NCBI GenBank assembly: GCA_002197995.1
Contig: NGZR01000002.1
Span: forward strand, 3,472,001 to 3,536,000
DNA from: Gaeumannomyces sp. JS-464
Lineage: Eukaryota; Ascomycota; Sordariomycetes; Magnaporthales; Magnaporthaceae
Length of the DNA: 64,000 nucleotides
Reading direction: 5' to 3'
Of this stretch, positions 11,424-23,688 are shown piece by piece; position 1 is the stretch's first letter; every line of letters begins with the position of its first letter. A program made the position numbers and the translations under genes. The notes beneath the pieces were generated by a model. That model was given only the letters and a program-made list of their open reading frames with translations. It made no database searches and had not been told where the DNA came from.

Positions 11424-13419
11424 TCAATCGCGCTCACATCCAGGGCTGACAGCATCGCCTCCATCGCTCAGCTCGCCACCTGTGCTCCAGCCACCGTCGC
11501 TATCATCCGCGGGTTGGCTGTCTCTTGCCCTATGTGATAACTGGTGTTAGTGTTTGCTATTCTGGAGGGAAGTGGGCAACGGATATCTAGGAACCACTTA
11601 CGTCTTCTTGCCGGCCGATCGGTCAAAACTGTCCTGGCGGGCCTTGCTGGCCATCACCAGCATCGCCTGTAGCGTGTACATGGCATCGTTCCCAGCGTTG
11701 TGGAGGTGGCGGTGCGGAATATCCAGGCCGGCCAGCACGCGTCCTAGGCTGGCCGGGTTCTTCTCACGCCGCCAATGCTGGTGCATGCGCGCCGTGTCAA
11801 CGACATCGACGATCCTTAGGGCCTCGCGGGCGTCATATCCAATCTTTTGGAGGTGCTCAATATCCGCTTCGATATCGTGCCCGACCAGCACGACGGGCGC
11901 AAGCTGCGCCTCGTCGGATCGCTCGTGCTCAGTCTTGAAGGTCCGGCGTCCCAGCGTTTTCTCGACGATTTCGTGCATGGCCCTCAGAGGCACTACCTGG
12001 GTGGTGCCGAAGCTGAAGTTTCCCCGGTTGTTTTCGACGTGGACGCCGTTCTTCGCCCATGAATTCTCCTTGATCACGTAATGGGATCCCTGGATCAGAG
12101 AGAACCAGTTCTGGAACTTATCGCCAGGCGGGATGCCACGGAGGCTCGAAGTGTCGAGCTCAGCGAAACCAACCTCTGTGACAAGTTCCTGGCTGCGCTC
12201 GTACGTCTCGACGTCGACGCACACAAACTTGACCTCTGGCTTTCGCTGGCTCAGGGTCAGACCTGAAATTTCCGAGGTCTCATTGGTGTCTTGGGTTCGC
12301 ATATGTCAGCATCTCTCTGCTGCTTGGCTCAGAATAGGACATCTGCCACCATATATGGGCTGTTCGCTCTATAGAGCACTTACTGCCATTCTTAGCCACG
12401 GGGATAGCGTCCCTGCCCGTGATTTTCTGGCGAAGGCCAAGGTAGCGCTGCGCTCGCTTTGTAGCTCGCCCCCACTGCTGGCGTGCGGCAACCCGCTGGC
12501 GAGCCTTCTTCTTCCTCTTGGCCGCACCGCCCTTGTTGTCGGAAATCCGGCAGAGGCCGTCAACAAGGTCGCGGAAAAGCTCAATGGCCTGACCGGTCGC
12601 GCCCTTGAGCGGCTCGGCCGTGGGTTTCATCGACGAGAGCTCCTCCTGGAGGCGCCCGAAGTCGGCGAAGCTGGCCGAGCGGCCGAGGTAGCGGGGCCGG
12701 GGGGTGTTGCCGATGCCAAACTGGACGTTGAACTTCTCGGCGCTGGTGCCCACGGGCACCGCCAGGCGGATGCCGAGGGCGGCGTTGACGTAGTCGAGCA
12801 GGTGATTGACGTTGGCGACGGGGACCAGAAGCACGGGCTTCTCGTCCAGCCCGAGCGGCTGTATGTAGAAAAAGTCCCAGATCTGGTTCTCGAGGATAGC
12901 AGGCGACTGGAAGTACGGCGATGCGGGTCCGCGGTTGGTGTTGCCGATGAAGTGCCTGGGGTACTTGATCACGATCTCCCAGGGCGTAAAGAACCGGCCG
13001 CTGGGTGAGATCTCTCCAGTGACGAGCTTCAGCGGCGCCGACATCTGGCTGCGCTGGACCTCGCCGGCGGCCTTGCGGTTAACCTCGGGCGCGCGTTTGA
13101 AGTCGCCGCGCTTGATCATGTGACGGTAACCAGCCTTCTCAGCTCTAACGCCTCCGCCTACTGGTATGTTGTTCACCGCATTGTTGGCGGTCGGTCCGTC
13201 CGAGTCGTCCGAGTCGTCCTTGTCGTTCGGGTTCGCTATGGACTTCTTGGCGCTATTGGGCCCAGTGCGGCGCGCAGCTTGGCCCTGGATAACCATGCTT
13301 TCAGCTGGGCTTGGGGTACTGGGGGAGTCGTCTGAGATGGTGCTTGGGTCCGCCAGGATGTCTTTGCCGAACGCTTCCTGGAGTCGACGCACGCTCTCTT
13401 CAAAGTTGGTAGTAGGCAT
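11424..13419 (-). CDS. Gfd2/QIP-like DEDDh 3'-5' exonuclease domain protein
   Basis: Exons 13419-12384, 12289-11602 and 11529-11424 give 609 residues. The C-terminal half is an RNase-H-fold exonuclease of the DEDDh class: CVDVETYE (D371, E373), VGHDIEADIEHL (D488) and HNAGNDA (H542, D547). The N-terminal half has no family I can name beyond that found in fungal Gfd2/YDR514C-type proteins. The Neurospora member QIP binds the Argonaute QDE-2 and removes the passenger strand of siRNA duplexes. Fungi have several paralogues, so a role in RNA silencing is only a candidate. The first intron (12383-12290) appears to end in AAG rather than CAG/TAG, because an upstream in-frame TGA rules out the earlier acceptors. 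The last exon is acidic and Ser/Gly-rich. The start was chosen at MPTTNFEESVRR; an upstream in-frame ATG at 13476 is less likely. Confidence 0.75.
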
Positions 13420-14160
13420 TGTGCAGAAGCTGTTGCCCGGGAAGTGGGATGGAGGGAAGGTCGGATGAAGGGGCAATCAAAGCTCCCTGGAGTGAACGGG
13501 CGGGAAGTGAAATACTACCAGGCTGGTTGCCTCTTACAAGTTAACGGGCGTAATCTGAGGGCCATGTGAGGGTCTTTGGGAAGGAGCGATGAACGAAGGC
13601 CGAACTAGGAATGCTTGCGAAGTACAAAGAGCGGATAACTCCCACTACGTTAGACTGGGAGGGCCGAGCAACACTCTTGGGCTGACATACCTTGAGGGCT
13701 TCACAATCAGAAAGCGTAATATGGCTCTCCGACTATTGATAACCGACGGCGGCACGACTAGGTGGTATCTCGAGCGATATCCAAATGTGACCCAATCTAC
13801 TGCCTCCATGAGCGTCGACACGGATAGTTAGTGCCCGTTGTGGAACGAACTAACACGGCAGGTGCCTTCCGGGAGACAGAAGAAGTCCACGGGCTAGGCG
13901 TCTTCCCTGGTTTTAAATGCTTGATGTGGTGACTGGGACGCTGAAGCAAACAAGCCGGTGTAATTTGAACCAGACGCTCGCCCATTGGTCGATACCAACA
14001 AGCCCGTTTGAGCAGGAAATACCTCCAGTTTTTATCCGTCAAGCCATTTTCATTTATCTGATCCCATTTCATACATCCGAGCATCTGTTAGGGTGCATAA
14101 CCTCGAGCATAACGCCAGCAACACAGCATGGGACAAGATCCAGCTCTTCAACAGATTGGC
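13420..14160. other. Intergenic between exonuclease gene (upstream) and KU80 (downstream)
   Basis: 741 bp that must contain the exonuclease promoter and the KU80 3' end. No coding exon or RNA gene was recognised. Confidence 0.5.
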
Positions 14161-16672
14161 CTACACGCTGGCCCGCAAAAACTCGAGAGCCTCCTCCTCC
14201 GTCACGATAGAGACGTCCAACTCCTTTTTAGACACCAATCCTAGCTTCCCGAGCTTGATGTGCCACCACATCTCGCGCCTATCACCGCCAAGCCCGCCCG
14301 CCGCAATGCTCTTCTTGAGCGAGCGGACAAAGTCGTTATACAACTCGGGCTCTTCGAGCGCCACGAGCTCGTCCCGCATAACACGTGTGTTCTCGGCCGC
14401 TCGGTCGTAGTTGGCGTCCCCCATGCTATCCTGGATCAGGTTCCGTACAATCGCGCCCATCTGCCGTGCCGCGTCCTCGATGGCGGACACTTCGTCCGCC
14501 ACCGCCAGCATCTGCTTGAACTCGGGCACTGAGTTCTCCACTGAGATCTTGGCCCGCTTCTTGGGCCCTTCCTTGTCCAGGAGTGCGTCTACATCAAGCC
14601 CGGATCTCGGCTTGACTGTCTCGCGCCGGCGTTTGCCTTTGACTTTTGGCGGGACTGTACGACGGTGTGGTGTCCAACAGTTAGCAAGCAGCATATATGC
14701 CAAAGATTCCGTCACCTGGTTTCTACCAGTCTTGATAATTGGCGACGGCATACCTTTCTTAACATCAGCGATTCGGACAAGTTCCCTGATCTGATCGGCA
14801 GCTTTGCTGACAGCTTTTCAGGAGGCACCGAGTAGCGTGTCAGCACACCCGTTGCCGGCTCCAGCGGCTTGTCAGGATGCACTACGCGTTGCCGGATTGC
14901 TTGGTTGACACGGTGGATCATGGGCGAGAACGTTTCGTCTATCGGCGCGTATTCAGAGGGTCTGACGGAGCAAGTCAGCAACGAGGTGAAAACAGGGGTT
15001 TGGCAGAACGCGACCTACTCATCATCTTCACCGCCGCTGTATGAAGATAGATCCATGGCGTCGACGTAGTCGCTCATTGCCCGATCTAACTCGTCGCTTG
15101 GCAGCAGGCGATGCTTTGTCAATGTTTGCCCGCTCAAGGTGACGACCTTGTCCAGGGGCGGGAACTGGTAGTGTCTGAGATCCTCGGCAAATGGCAGAGG
15201 CACATCGTATAGGCACTCGAACTCGACGTCGCTTTCAGGCATCAGCAGCACTATCTGCGGGTCTTTGCCATCCTTGGCGACCAGCCGGGCGACCGCATAT
15301 GACTCTGTGTCGTAGAGCGCGTTAATGAGAGCCGAGAGCGCAATCTCGTCCTTCTCGCTAAACTTTGCTGCGAGGGTCACGCAGGCCTCGCCCATGTTGA
15401 GAAAAGGCTCGTACTGCAGGTTGAAGGTTGGATCAGCGGCCACGAAACACTCTTGGCTGTGGTATAAAATACGCCTCAAGACATGTAGTAATACTCGGGA
15501 AACTGGGAGCCCAAACCAACCTTTTCTTTGGGGATGAAGCCAATGATGGTAAACTCCTTGGTCGTCTCGAGCTTGGTGATGTTGTGCTCCGACTCGCTGA
15601 TGTGGATAGCCGTCCGCCCGTACTCGTAGCCCTTAGCCAGCTCTTCAAACTTGACGTCCCGTTTGCCGCCGGGGGCGCTTTCGTCTTTGATCCGATAGTT
15701 CCTGGCCGTGTGGAGTCCCGCGAGCTTGTCGTCTGCCGGGACGCTGTCGTCCTCGTCAGCGCGGGCCGTGCGGGTTGACTGGGTCGCCTCGGCACCGGGC
15801 TCAGACTTGGCCACCACGGTGCTGGCAGAGACCGCTCGTGCAGCCTTGGTCTTAAAGTAGCGTTCTACACGGATGCTCAGAGCGCTGTCGCCGTACACCT
15901 TGGGATCTCCAAGAGTCAGGTGACCATCGAAGGTCTTATACGGCCTTGTGGTCTTGATCCTGGGGTTCTGAAGCTCCTCCACGGCCTCGGCCATGGTCCC
16001 GAACACGGCATCCTTACAATGGCTAGTCAGGGTCCTCAGGAGCTTTTCGTTATTTTCCTATAAGCGTACTATTAGTATTTGCTTCAACTAACGGGCTCGT
16101 GAGACGATGCATACCTTGAGCCGCGGTTTATCCTCTTCCTTGAAGGGATACTCCGGATCGTCAAAGTCAACCCCCACCACCGTAAGCTCGATATTAAGCT
16201 CGTTGATCCGAGCCCAGATGTCCTCCAGCGAGTCTTCGTCAATGGGACCCTGGCCGTCGGTGACAAGGACGATCTTGCGTTTGTACTTCAACCGCTGAGG
16301 CGCAGCATTGTCGATCAGGTTTATGGCGACAACAATGGCCGAGATGGCGTCGCCGGTGTGCGTGCTGCTGGCGTTGATCTGGCCGCGCAGCTCCTTGAGC
16401 GAGGTCATGGTCATGGGCCCGACGGGCTGCAGGACCGAGATGTTCTCATAGCCATCCTCGTTGCCCTCGTATTGGGCGTTGTTGGTGTCGTCAGTGCGCA
16501 GGCCCACGACGCCGACCTGCCACGTCTTGCGCGATGCGGCCACGATGGTGCAGAGCTTGTCCCAGACGTAGCGCATGCTCCAGTCGAGGTCGGACTCGAT
16601 GCGCCCGCCATTGCAGCCGCCCATGGACTGGCCCAGGTCGATGATGAAGACGGTCGCCTCCTTGTCCGCCAT
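14161..16672 (-). CDS. KU80: Ku80 subunit of the DNA end-joining Ku heterodimer (one frame break)
   Basis: Five exons: 16672-16115, 16057-15521, 15413-15019, 14961-14754 and 14654-14161. Order of domains: N-terminal von Willebrand A-like domain (MADKEATVFIIDLGQSMGG...), Ku beta-barrel (FTIIGFIPKEK joined to YEPFLNMGEACVTL, then ALINALYDTESYAVARLV), and a C-terminal arm and helical domain (LDVDALLDKE). Ku80 (Neurospora mus-52) pairs with Ku70 to bind broken DNA ends and starts non-homologous end joining in the nucleus. Splice sites are GT-AG and restore conserved joins such as VKK/VPPKVKGKRRR. Total exon length is 2192 nt, one short of a multiple of three. The break is in exon 4 near 14808-14816, where the frame of PPEKL has to change to that of SKAADQIRELVRIADVKK. 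One missing base explains it and gives 730 residues. It is divergent from the TMEM205-like gene. Confidence 0.93.
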
Positions 16673-17164
16673 GTTTGCGACGGTGACCGTTGATGGTTGA
16701 GAGAGAGACTAGTTGGCGCGCAGAGTTTACATGGCAAAAGAACGAAACGAACTGTTTTTTTTTTATTGTGCCCTCTGATGAAGGTAGATGAATGCTGTCA
16801 TCATACTTTAGGCAGCACTTGAACGTGGGGAAGCGCAAGGGCGACGCGGTTGAAACAAACAGGAAGCTGCCACGAAAGCACGTGACTAGTGGATTCCTCT
16901 GGCAATGAAGCAGTCGACCAGGCCCCTGTCTACCCTTGCTGCATTCAGTCGTCAAGGTTTCGTCAATTTATGTTGTCCCCATCTTCGAACAGCTCAGCGC
17001 TTCCGAAGCTTCCGTTGGTTTTACATAGGACAACTTCTCTTGGTTTCGTCTGTATTTAAAATCGAGAACCTTCGGAAAGGGAGAGAGCGAGAAGGCTACA
17101 CCAATATCGTCTTCCCAGCCAACACCATCGCGATTCCCCAGAGTGGGCCAGACCCATCGTCATC
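16673..17164. promoter_or_regulatory. Shared divergent promoter of KU80 and the TMEM205-like gene
   Basis: 492 bp between two divergent start codons, with a T run near 16755 and pyrimidine-rich DNA before the TMEM205-like start. It must carry both promoters. No specific operator was recognised. Confidence 0.5.
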
Positions 17165-17982
17165 ATGTCGGATCGCTCCATCATCTTCTCGCCGGCCCCG
17201 TACCACATTATCTCGTATGCAGTGTCTCGCTATGGACCTCCTCGCTCACGCGGCTAGCACTCAGGGTGTTGGTCCAATGTCCAAGACATTGTGCGATAGT
17301 ACTAATTAATATACCCATAGATACGGCGCCCTCCTAGGCACGACATTCTTCCATGTAAGTCACCTGGCAGGATAGGCATCCCAGCCACCGAGGTACTAAC
17401 TAACCCGACCGCAACGCAACAACCGCGCGCAGTCTTTCATCAATGGCATAGTCATGTTCAGGGCCCTGCCCAGGCCGCAGTTCTCCGTCGTGCAGTCGAA
17501 GCTCTTCCCCATCTACTTCTCGATGCAGACGGTCCTGCCCGTCGCCCTGGCCGTGACCTGGCCCGGCTCGTCCAGCAGTGCGCTGGCGGCGACCCCGGCC
17601 GGCGTGGCGGGCGTCCTGCACGAGTCCGGCCGCTGGGCCGTCCTGGCGCCCCTAGGCACCATGCTCGTGACGGGCCTGCTGAACCTGGTCGTGCTGCTCC
17701 CCGCCACCACCGGGTGCATGGCCGAAAGGCGGGCTCAGGGTAAGAGAGACAAGCCCCCGGTTGCGGGGGTAATTTTCTGTTTCAATGTTAACCCGGCCTC
17801 TCTTTTCCTTCGACAGAAAAGAAGGATGGGAAGCGGAGCTGGGATCCGGCACCCCACTCCGAGGAGATGGTTGCCCTCAACAAGAGATTCGGGAAGCTCC
17901 ATGGCATCTTTCCCTACTGAATCTGACGACGTTTATCGCTACCGTTGTCTACGGGTTCACCCTCGCCAAGCTGGTCCAGTGA
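17165..17982 (+). CDS. TMEM205-like (DUF4149) membrane protein (one frame break)
   Basis: Exons 17165-17214, 17321-17354, 17433-17739 and 17817-17982. The protein starts MSDRSIIFSPAPYHIIS, then YGALLGTTFFH joins SFINGIVMFRALPR, a sequence pattern typical of fungal TMEM205/DUF4149 proteins. Hydrophobic segments include YGALLGTTFFHSF, LFPIYFSMQTVLPVALAV, a segment around LVTGLLNLVVLLPATTG, and a final LTTFIATVVYGFTLAKL. This suggests four membrane helices. Function is unknown in fungi; human TMEM205 is linked to platinum export. Exons total 557 nt, one short of a multiple of three. Near 17907-17914 the frame must shift by one missing base to pass from LNKRFGKLHGI to SLLNLTTFIATVVYGF. Allowing for it gives 185 residues. 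All splice sites are GT-AG. Confidence 0.85.
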
Positions 17983-18605
17983 GACACAGCGCATTGTTGA
18001 AAGAGCCTTTTTTTTTTGTCGAGCCTGCAACGGCGGCAGAGCCATGTACTATATATAATAGTGCAGGGGCAAGCGGTGTAAGTGTCCGACCAGGGAGAGC
18101 CATTTCGGAATCGATATATCAGGGGCGCAGGAGTTTAGTCATCAGCAAGAAATACTACGAGATGGCACAGACACCAGCACTGCCATGCTGCCGTTTGAGA
18201 TAATCAAATGGCATGCTGCATATGATTGTTTGTGTTGATATCGTAGGTTGTCAGTCGAACAAGACCCTTCCACTCACCCCAACCTAGCGCCTTTGCGCCG
18301 AAGCATAATGCTCTACCAATATTAGAGAGCCCCTGTTATGAGACTCGGCTTCTATGCTGCCCCCTACGCCGGTGTTGTGCTTATCCATGCGCCTAGACAA
18401 TCTATAAACCTGTACGACGGCCAAGCGCAACCGCCGCTCTCTCCGGCCTGCTTCTAGGGTATATCCGATGAAAGACGCATCCTGTCCGTTCTTTCGCGAG
18501 GCAAAAACAAATATCCTTTCCAAAAGCAATTCTTTCCAAAATAGCAACGCAAAAAGAAAATACGACAGAAACAGAACGTCACCTTCCAGCCCGCCCCATG
18601 CTTCT
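17983..18605. other. Convergent intergenic spacer
   Basis: 623 bp between two gene 3' ends, including a T run at 18010-18019. It probably holds 3' UTRs. Nothing else was recognised. Confidence 0.5.
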
Positions 18606-19345
18606 TCACAGACGTCCCACAGCGAGCCGCCGGATCTCCTCCTGAGCGGCGAGGAGTTCCTTCTTGGCCTGCTCAAGCTCGCTCTTCCGGCGGTGACCAG
18701 CAGCGATATCATCGGGAGGCGACGGGGACGACGAGTCCGAGGCAGAACACCCGTTGTCGTTGTAGCCCGCCGCGCGCGACTTGTGGAAGTAGTGCCCCAG
18801 CGTCCACTTCTGCGGCTTGCGCGCCAGCATCTCGTCGAGGTCGAGCTTGTCCGTCGCCGCGGGCGCCGGGTAGTTCCTGGCCAGGGGGTCGAGCTGGGCG
18901 ACGATGGTGTTGACGTTGTGGGAGGGTGTTGCCGGCGTGGTGCCGCCGCTGCTGCTGCTGCTGATGCTGGAGATGCTTAGGGAGACGGTGGAAGCCCGGC
19001 TGATGGGCTCGGACCTGCTGGCGTCGCTGTCGGGGGTCGAGGCGGTCGTGCTGCTGTCCGACTGGCTGCCCGAGGAGGTGGACGAGACCGACAAGCTCCT
19101 GTGCGGGCGGACCACTCGTCCGAAGTCGGACTCATGTCTGCGCCTGTTGTGCTGGTGTGGAACGACGGCTTGTGGGTGCCTGGCAGCAGAGGCGGCCCGT
19201 GGTCGGCGGCGGCAGTGAGAGACTTGGCGGTGCTACTGGTGGATTTTCCGGCGTGACGATGGTGATGATGGTGACCGCCAGAGGAGATCATCATGAGGGC
19301 GTCGTCGAGGGAGGTGATGAGGTCTGCTTCTGACAACAGCGCCAT
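18606..19345 (-). CDS. Serine-rich protein of unknown function (one frame break)
   Basis: A single exon. The N-terminus reads MALLSEADLITSLDDALMMI, with a His run, then a Ser/Thr-rich low-complexity centre (RSLSVSSTSSGSQSDSSTT), a motif-like block LARKPQKWTLGHYFHKSRAAG, and a C-terminal basic/coiled segment ELEQAKKELLAAQEEIRRLA. The locus is 740 nt, one base short of a multiple of three. The N-terminal frame and the frame of NRRRHESDFGRVVRPHRS switch near 19151-19168; one lost base would give 246 residues in a single open frame. I recognise no domain. The conserved-looking N-terminus and the KWTLGHYFHKS block argue that this is a real gene. Confidence 0.65.
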
Positions 19346-21183
19346 GGTGGCTGGAGATTGCTCTTATCTTTTTCTAGTGCGGGCAGCAAGGAGGGGCCCG
19401 GGAGGGTCCTTTTTAAAATTAGGTCCGAGAGGCTAATGGGGAAATCGAAAATAGCGAGCGTCCGAAGAGCGAGGGCGGCGATGGGCCGGGGCGGAGAGAG
19501 CGAGATGGAGAACCGGGAGATATCCCTGGCCAGCGGCGGGCAAGGCCAACGGCGGCGCAGAAGTGGAGATGGCTCGGAGATTCTGGGCAAGCAATCTGCG
19601 ACGTTTCGTTGGCCGCGCGCGCACACGTAGTGGGCGGGTGTGTGGATGATGGGGAGAGCAAACGAAGGATACAGGGGATTCGGAGCAGCGACAGGCAAGT
19701 CAAGTCGGGACACTGGAGGCGGACTACTGCTTTTGGAAGTTGGCGGCGTGCGGTTTTATGCCTTGGCAGCGAGGACGACGAGAGATGGGAGCTCGATGGG
19801 TTGAGGGCGGGACTGTGACGTCGGCTCGCGACTCGCGGGCCCAAGAGAGCGGCAGTCCCTGGGGAGGTCCCTGGCGGGGCGCGCGAGAGATGCTCTGGGC
19901 TGTTTCCAGAGACCAGGCCGTGGGGGTCTCCAACAGCGGCTGGGGGAAGCATGGAGCTGGGGTCGGATAACAATTGGGCTCATTGTGCCTGGAAAGCAGC
20001 GACTTACACCTGCCCTGGGAAGCCGGGCAGGTTGTGACCTCCTCGCCCGAGGTTGTGCTATCTGCTCCTACACTATCGACTCGCACTCGTGTCTGGGACC
20101 CCCACGCCCTGTGATAGTCTTCTCCGCCTGCCAGCCGAGCGGCACGGCGCTCGAATGCTCGTGTTCTTGTTCCGTCGCCCTGTCTTCCGACATTGGCACC
20201 AGACGACCAAGCCGTGGGTCCGTATAGCACCCGCTCCAGCTACCGTTTCGAGCCCCAGTGGCCCAGACCGGCCCAGCGGCTCGTTCTTTCAGGGGTCTCT
20301 GCTGTCCCTGCGGGCTGTCAGTAGACTGCCGCACCGCCCCAAAATTGATGGAGATCGACGTCATCCCCTTCTGTATCGGCACTTTGCTCGTCTTGTGCCT
20401 GGAAACGACAAATTTTTCCACCAAAGTCATCTTGGAAACAACCCCGCCGAGTCAGCAGGACCAAGGTCGGAATCCCCGGATCCTGGTTTTCGGCATCGTG
20501 TCGACGGCAGTGGCAAAAGGTGACGCGACGGCAACGGCGGTTTACGAACGAGTGTGATCTGAGTGTTTGGTTCGGGGTTCCAGACGGCCATTCATTTCCG
20601 CCACATGAAGCGAAGTCAACTTGGTTAGATTTAGATTCCCGTTCTGGTCCCGGGGTCCTGGTCGAGCCCCGGCAGTTGGTGGAGGGTGGCACGGTGGGTG
20701 TCGCTGACACACATATGCAGGCGAGGTCGCAGCGGTTCGCAGATCACACCATGCTTGATGGTGTCGTCGATCCTGATGCAAGATTCCGATGCTATTTGGT
20801 GCAGCTTACGACATCCTCTTATTCCTTTTCCTATCACACATGATTTATAATGAGCGTGCTTGCTTCTTTGTATGCAGCGCATGTGATCGTTACACGTACT
20901 TGGGAAGGAAACAAGGCTCTCAATATGAATGAATTATGCATGAGATATCTGTGCAAGGCCCGGAAATCCACAATGCAATGCTTGTGCTGCCCACGATCTC
21001 CCGATCCAAACTCCATTAGTCAGTTCATTTCAGCGAGTTTGTAGTTGTGCGGAAGCGTACTAAGATATGTGATATCTGAATGCGACGGGCTGTGAGAGCG
21101 CAATGCGCCACTCGAGATAGATGATATAAAAAAGGCCAAACCATATGCGCCTGACTTGCTGCACCCTTCTACCCCGTGTTCCG
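19346..21183. other. Intergenic, upstream of the Ser-rich gene and downstream of the DUF1295 gene
   Basis: About 1.8 kb with scattered short open frames on both strands and no domain-bearing exon. The part next to the Ser-rich gene is purine/pyrimidine skewed, as in long fungal 5' leaders. No RNA gene or repeat was recognised. Confidence 0.5.
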
Positions 21184-22437
21184 TCACTTTTGCTTCTTCT
21201 GTTCCTGCAGCTTCTGCTTCTTCTGCTGCTGCTTCTTCGCAATCTCGCTTGTGCGGATGACCTTGGGCCCCAGCGTCGATAGCGGCCTGTACGCGAAGGG
21301 GCTGATGGGGACGAACATGCCGACCTTGTCCTGGTAGTGCCGGTACTCGGGGTATTTCCCCGCCGTGATGAACTCGGTGAACCACGTCGAGCCCTGGAAC
21401 AGCAGGACCAGGCAGGTCGGCCCCGCAGCCGCCCAGCTGTACAGCACCTTTGTGGCAAAGCAGCTCCACTGGTACAGGAAGATCCAGATGGTCTGCTCGG
21501 CCGCGAAGTTGGGGTGCCGGCTGTAGGCCCACAGGCCCGAGGCCACGAACCCTCTGTCCAGCTCCGGCTGCGTGAGGCCGCAGCCCGCGGGCACTTTGGC
21601 CGTGGACTGGTACTTCTTCTTGACCGCCTGGTAGTCCCACTGCTGCTGGTCGGCGAACCACTCGACCAGGATGAGGCCGAGCTGCATCGAGACGAAGGCG
21701 AGGTCCGCGCTCGACACGCCGGGCTCGAACTGGGTGGCGAGGAGGACCGGGTACACGGGCGCGGCGATGAGGAAGAGCAGGACGCTCTGCATGAAGGAGA
21801 TGAAGGTTGCGTTGAGTGCGTGGAACGCCCAGGCCGGGATGTTGCCCTTGATGATATCCCTGATATCGTCCAGACGAGTTAGCCAACAAATCTACAATCA
21901 CGCAATTTCAGCGCAGGGCACAAAGCGGATACAAACGTACCATCGGTAGTCCTCAGATCCTATGTTGTAGCCGCCTTTGCGAGCATAGTTGTATGTCAGG
22001 CGGGCCTGTGAGAACGCGCGCCATTCACGTTAGCCAAGATGGTAGATATTCACGGTGCGGTGGAGGGCCCGACTCACGCTCCAGACGGCACTGAAGGCCA
22101 GCGCGGCATCTATCCTCTGGCTCGGGACGCCGGCCAGGCGCGCCCACAGATCGAAGTGGGCAATGTAGAAGGTTGGCAGCAGGCTCCAGCACCTGTCCAC
22201 CTGGGAGTAGTTGCGGTTGAACTCGGCCACGACGAGGAACACGGCGCCGAGGAAGAGCGACATGGCAAAGCCCGAGATGAGCGGGTTGGTGGAGACATAG
22301 AGGTCGAGGAGGCCCTCGCGCCTCTGCAATACCTGCAGCAGCTCCCCGGGCAGCGTGTAGAGCTGCGGGATGAAGGGTTCTACTGTCTTGGAGAAGTCGG
22401 AGCACTCCTCGAGCGCTGTGAGAGCGGGGAGCGCCAT
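21184..22437 (-). CDS. DUF1295 (steroid 5-alpha-reductase-like) membrane protein
   Basis: Exons 22437-22078, 22005-21941 and 21859-21184 encode 366 residues with no frame break. The second exon gives ARLTYNYARKGGYNIGSEDYRW, split at the final Trp codon, matching the conserved RLTYNY...G.EDYRW block of DUF1295 proteins. The C-terminal region has the family signature LWAYSRHPNFAAEQTIWIF, resembling the NADPH-binding segment of steroid reductases and isoprenylcysteine methyltransferases. Several membrane helices are visible (NPLISGFAMSLFLGAVFLVV, SVLLFLIAAPVYPVLLA). The last residues are a Lys/Gln-rich tail (KKQQQKKQKLQEQKKQK), possibly an ER-retention-type basic end. The substrate is unknown; an ER location is inference. 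Confidence 0.88.
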
Positions 22438-23688
22438 CGTCGTCGGGTCGGCCGGAGCTGGGCGATCGGCGGGGGTGCGATGCCCAAATTAACGATTACG
22501 TGCAGTGTCGGGCGGAGACGTTGTGGCCTCTCAGCGACGTGAGCTTCAATTGCTGTCGGGGAGCCGTGGAAGGTCCTTGGTCCTGATATTCTGCCGTTGC
22601 CGTCAGAATAAAGAAGATGTGCGCGTCATTCTGTGCAGGTGGGCATTTAGCGTGAAGGGATAGAGGACAGCTCAAGCTATGATGGTGTGTGAAATGTCCC
22701 TAACTCACTTGGTCCAGCTCTCCAGTTGCATCCAATTGATGCACGAGCCATGCCATCTGGGGACGGGAGCGGGTGTGCCGCCACGCGGCCGGCCCAGAAT
22801 GTATGTGGGTTACAGCACATCTTCGCAGCCCCCCTCGCCCGGTTGGGGCATTTCACACCTCTCTGCCGCCCAGTAGATCCGATCTAGCCCCACGATCAAC
22901 CCCCTCACCCTTCCTCTTGGGATCGGGAACGAGGCGCGCTTCTCTTCATCCATTCTCCTAGGACTCTACGGTCGGTTTAAACAACATCTGCGCCGGTCAT
23001 ACTCCTCCACACGGGCGGAATACTGACGAGTTCACAGGCCAAATTCGACGACGTTGTTGTGCTCAGCGATGACTACCTGCCTACTAAGTGACAAGAAATG
23101 ACCATTGAAGCACGGGGAGGTTGGTGCAACGAGACACACAAAACAATGAGTGAATGCGAGGAGACAGCCGAGCACTTTAGCGCCAGGTGGTTATCATCTC
23201 CCAGCCAGGAGAGTGAAGATCCAGTTGCACGGATAGGTGGGATATCAAAAGTGAGAAGCAAAGACGAAACTGTCGGAAGGAGCATAAAAAATAAAAAATA
23301 AAAAAAGCCTATGTTCGCGCGATACGCCAATCGAAAAAGACTGATCTCCCTCCCTTTTTTTCTGGTGCGGTTAGAATTGTTGAGATGCAAAAAGGATAAA
23401 AAGCACTGAACCATCCTGTCGATGTCTCATTCATTCTCCATTCCTACTCATCCATTTGTGGAAGATCAAGCCAGAAAAACACAGAAAAAACATGACTTTG
23501 ACTTCAGCATCAGTCGGGAATCGAGACTGCGTGGCGCGTGACAAAAAATACCCTAGTTTACAGACCCCAAGAAGAAGCTGCGACGATGCGCAAAAGAGCA
23601 CGGCAAGAGGATGAAGCGGAGTAGACAAGATATAAACAAACGCAGATGGAAAAAAACAAAGCGACCAAATTCAAGCCATAAAAAAGTC
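22438..23688. other. Intergenic between DUF1295 gene (upstream) and pacC (downstream)
   Basis: 1.25 kb holding the DUF1295 promoter and the pacC 3' region. The half next to pacC is A-rich and probably its 3' UTR. No coding exon was recognised. Confidence 0.5.

Noticed and set aside
12133..13008. Plus-strand open frame of 291 codons
   Set aside because: It is the antisense shadow of the exonuclease gene, whose minus-strand frame carries the catalytic motifs.
21020..21901. Longer minus-strand frame overlapping DUF1295
   Set aside because: It is the alternative frame of the DUF1295 last exon; the other frame encodes the SRHPNFAAEQT signature.
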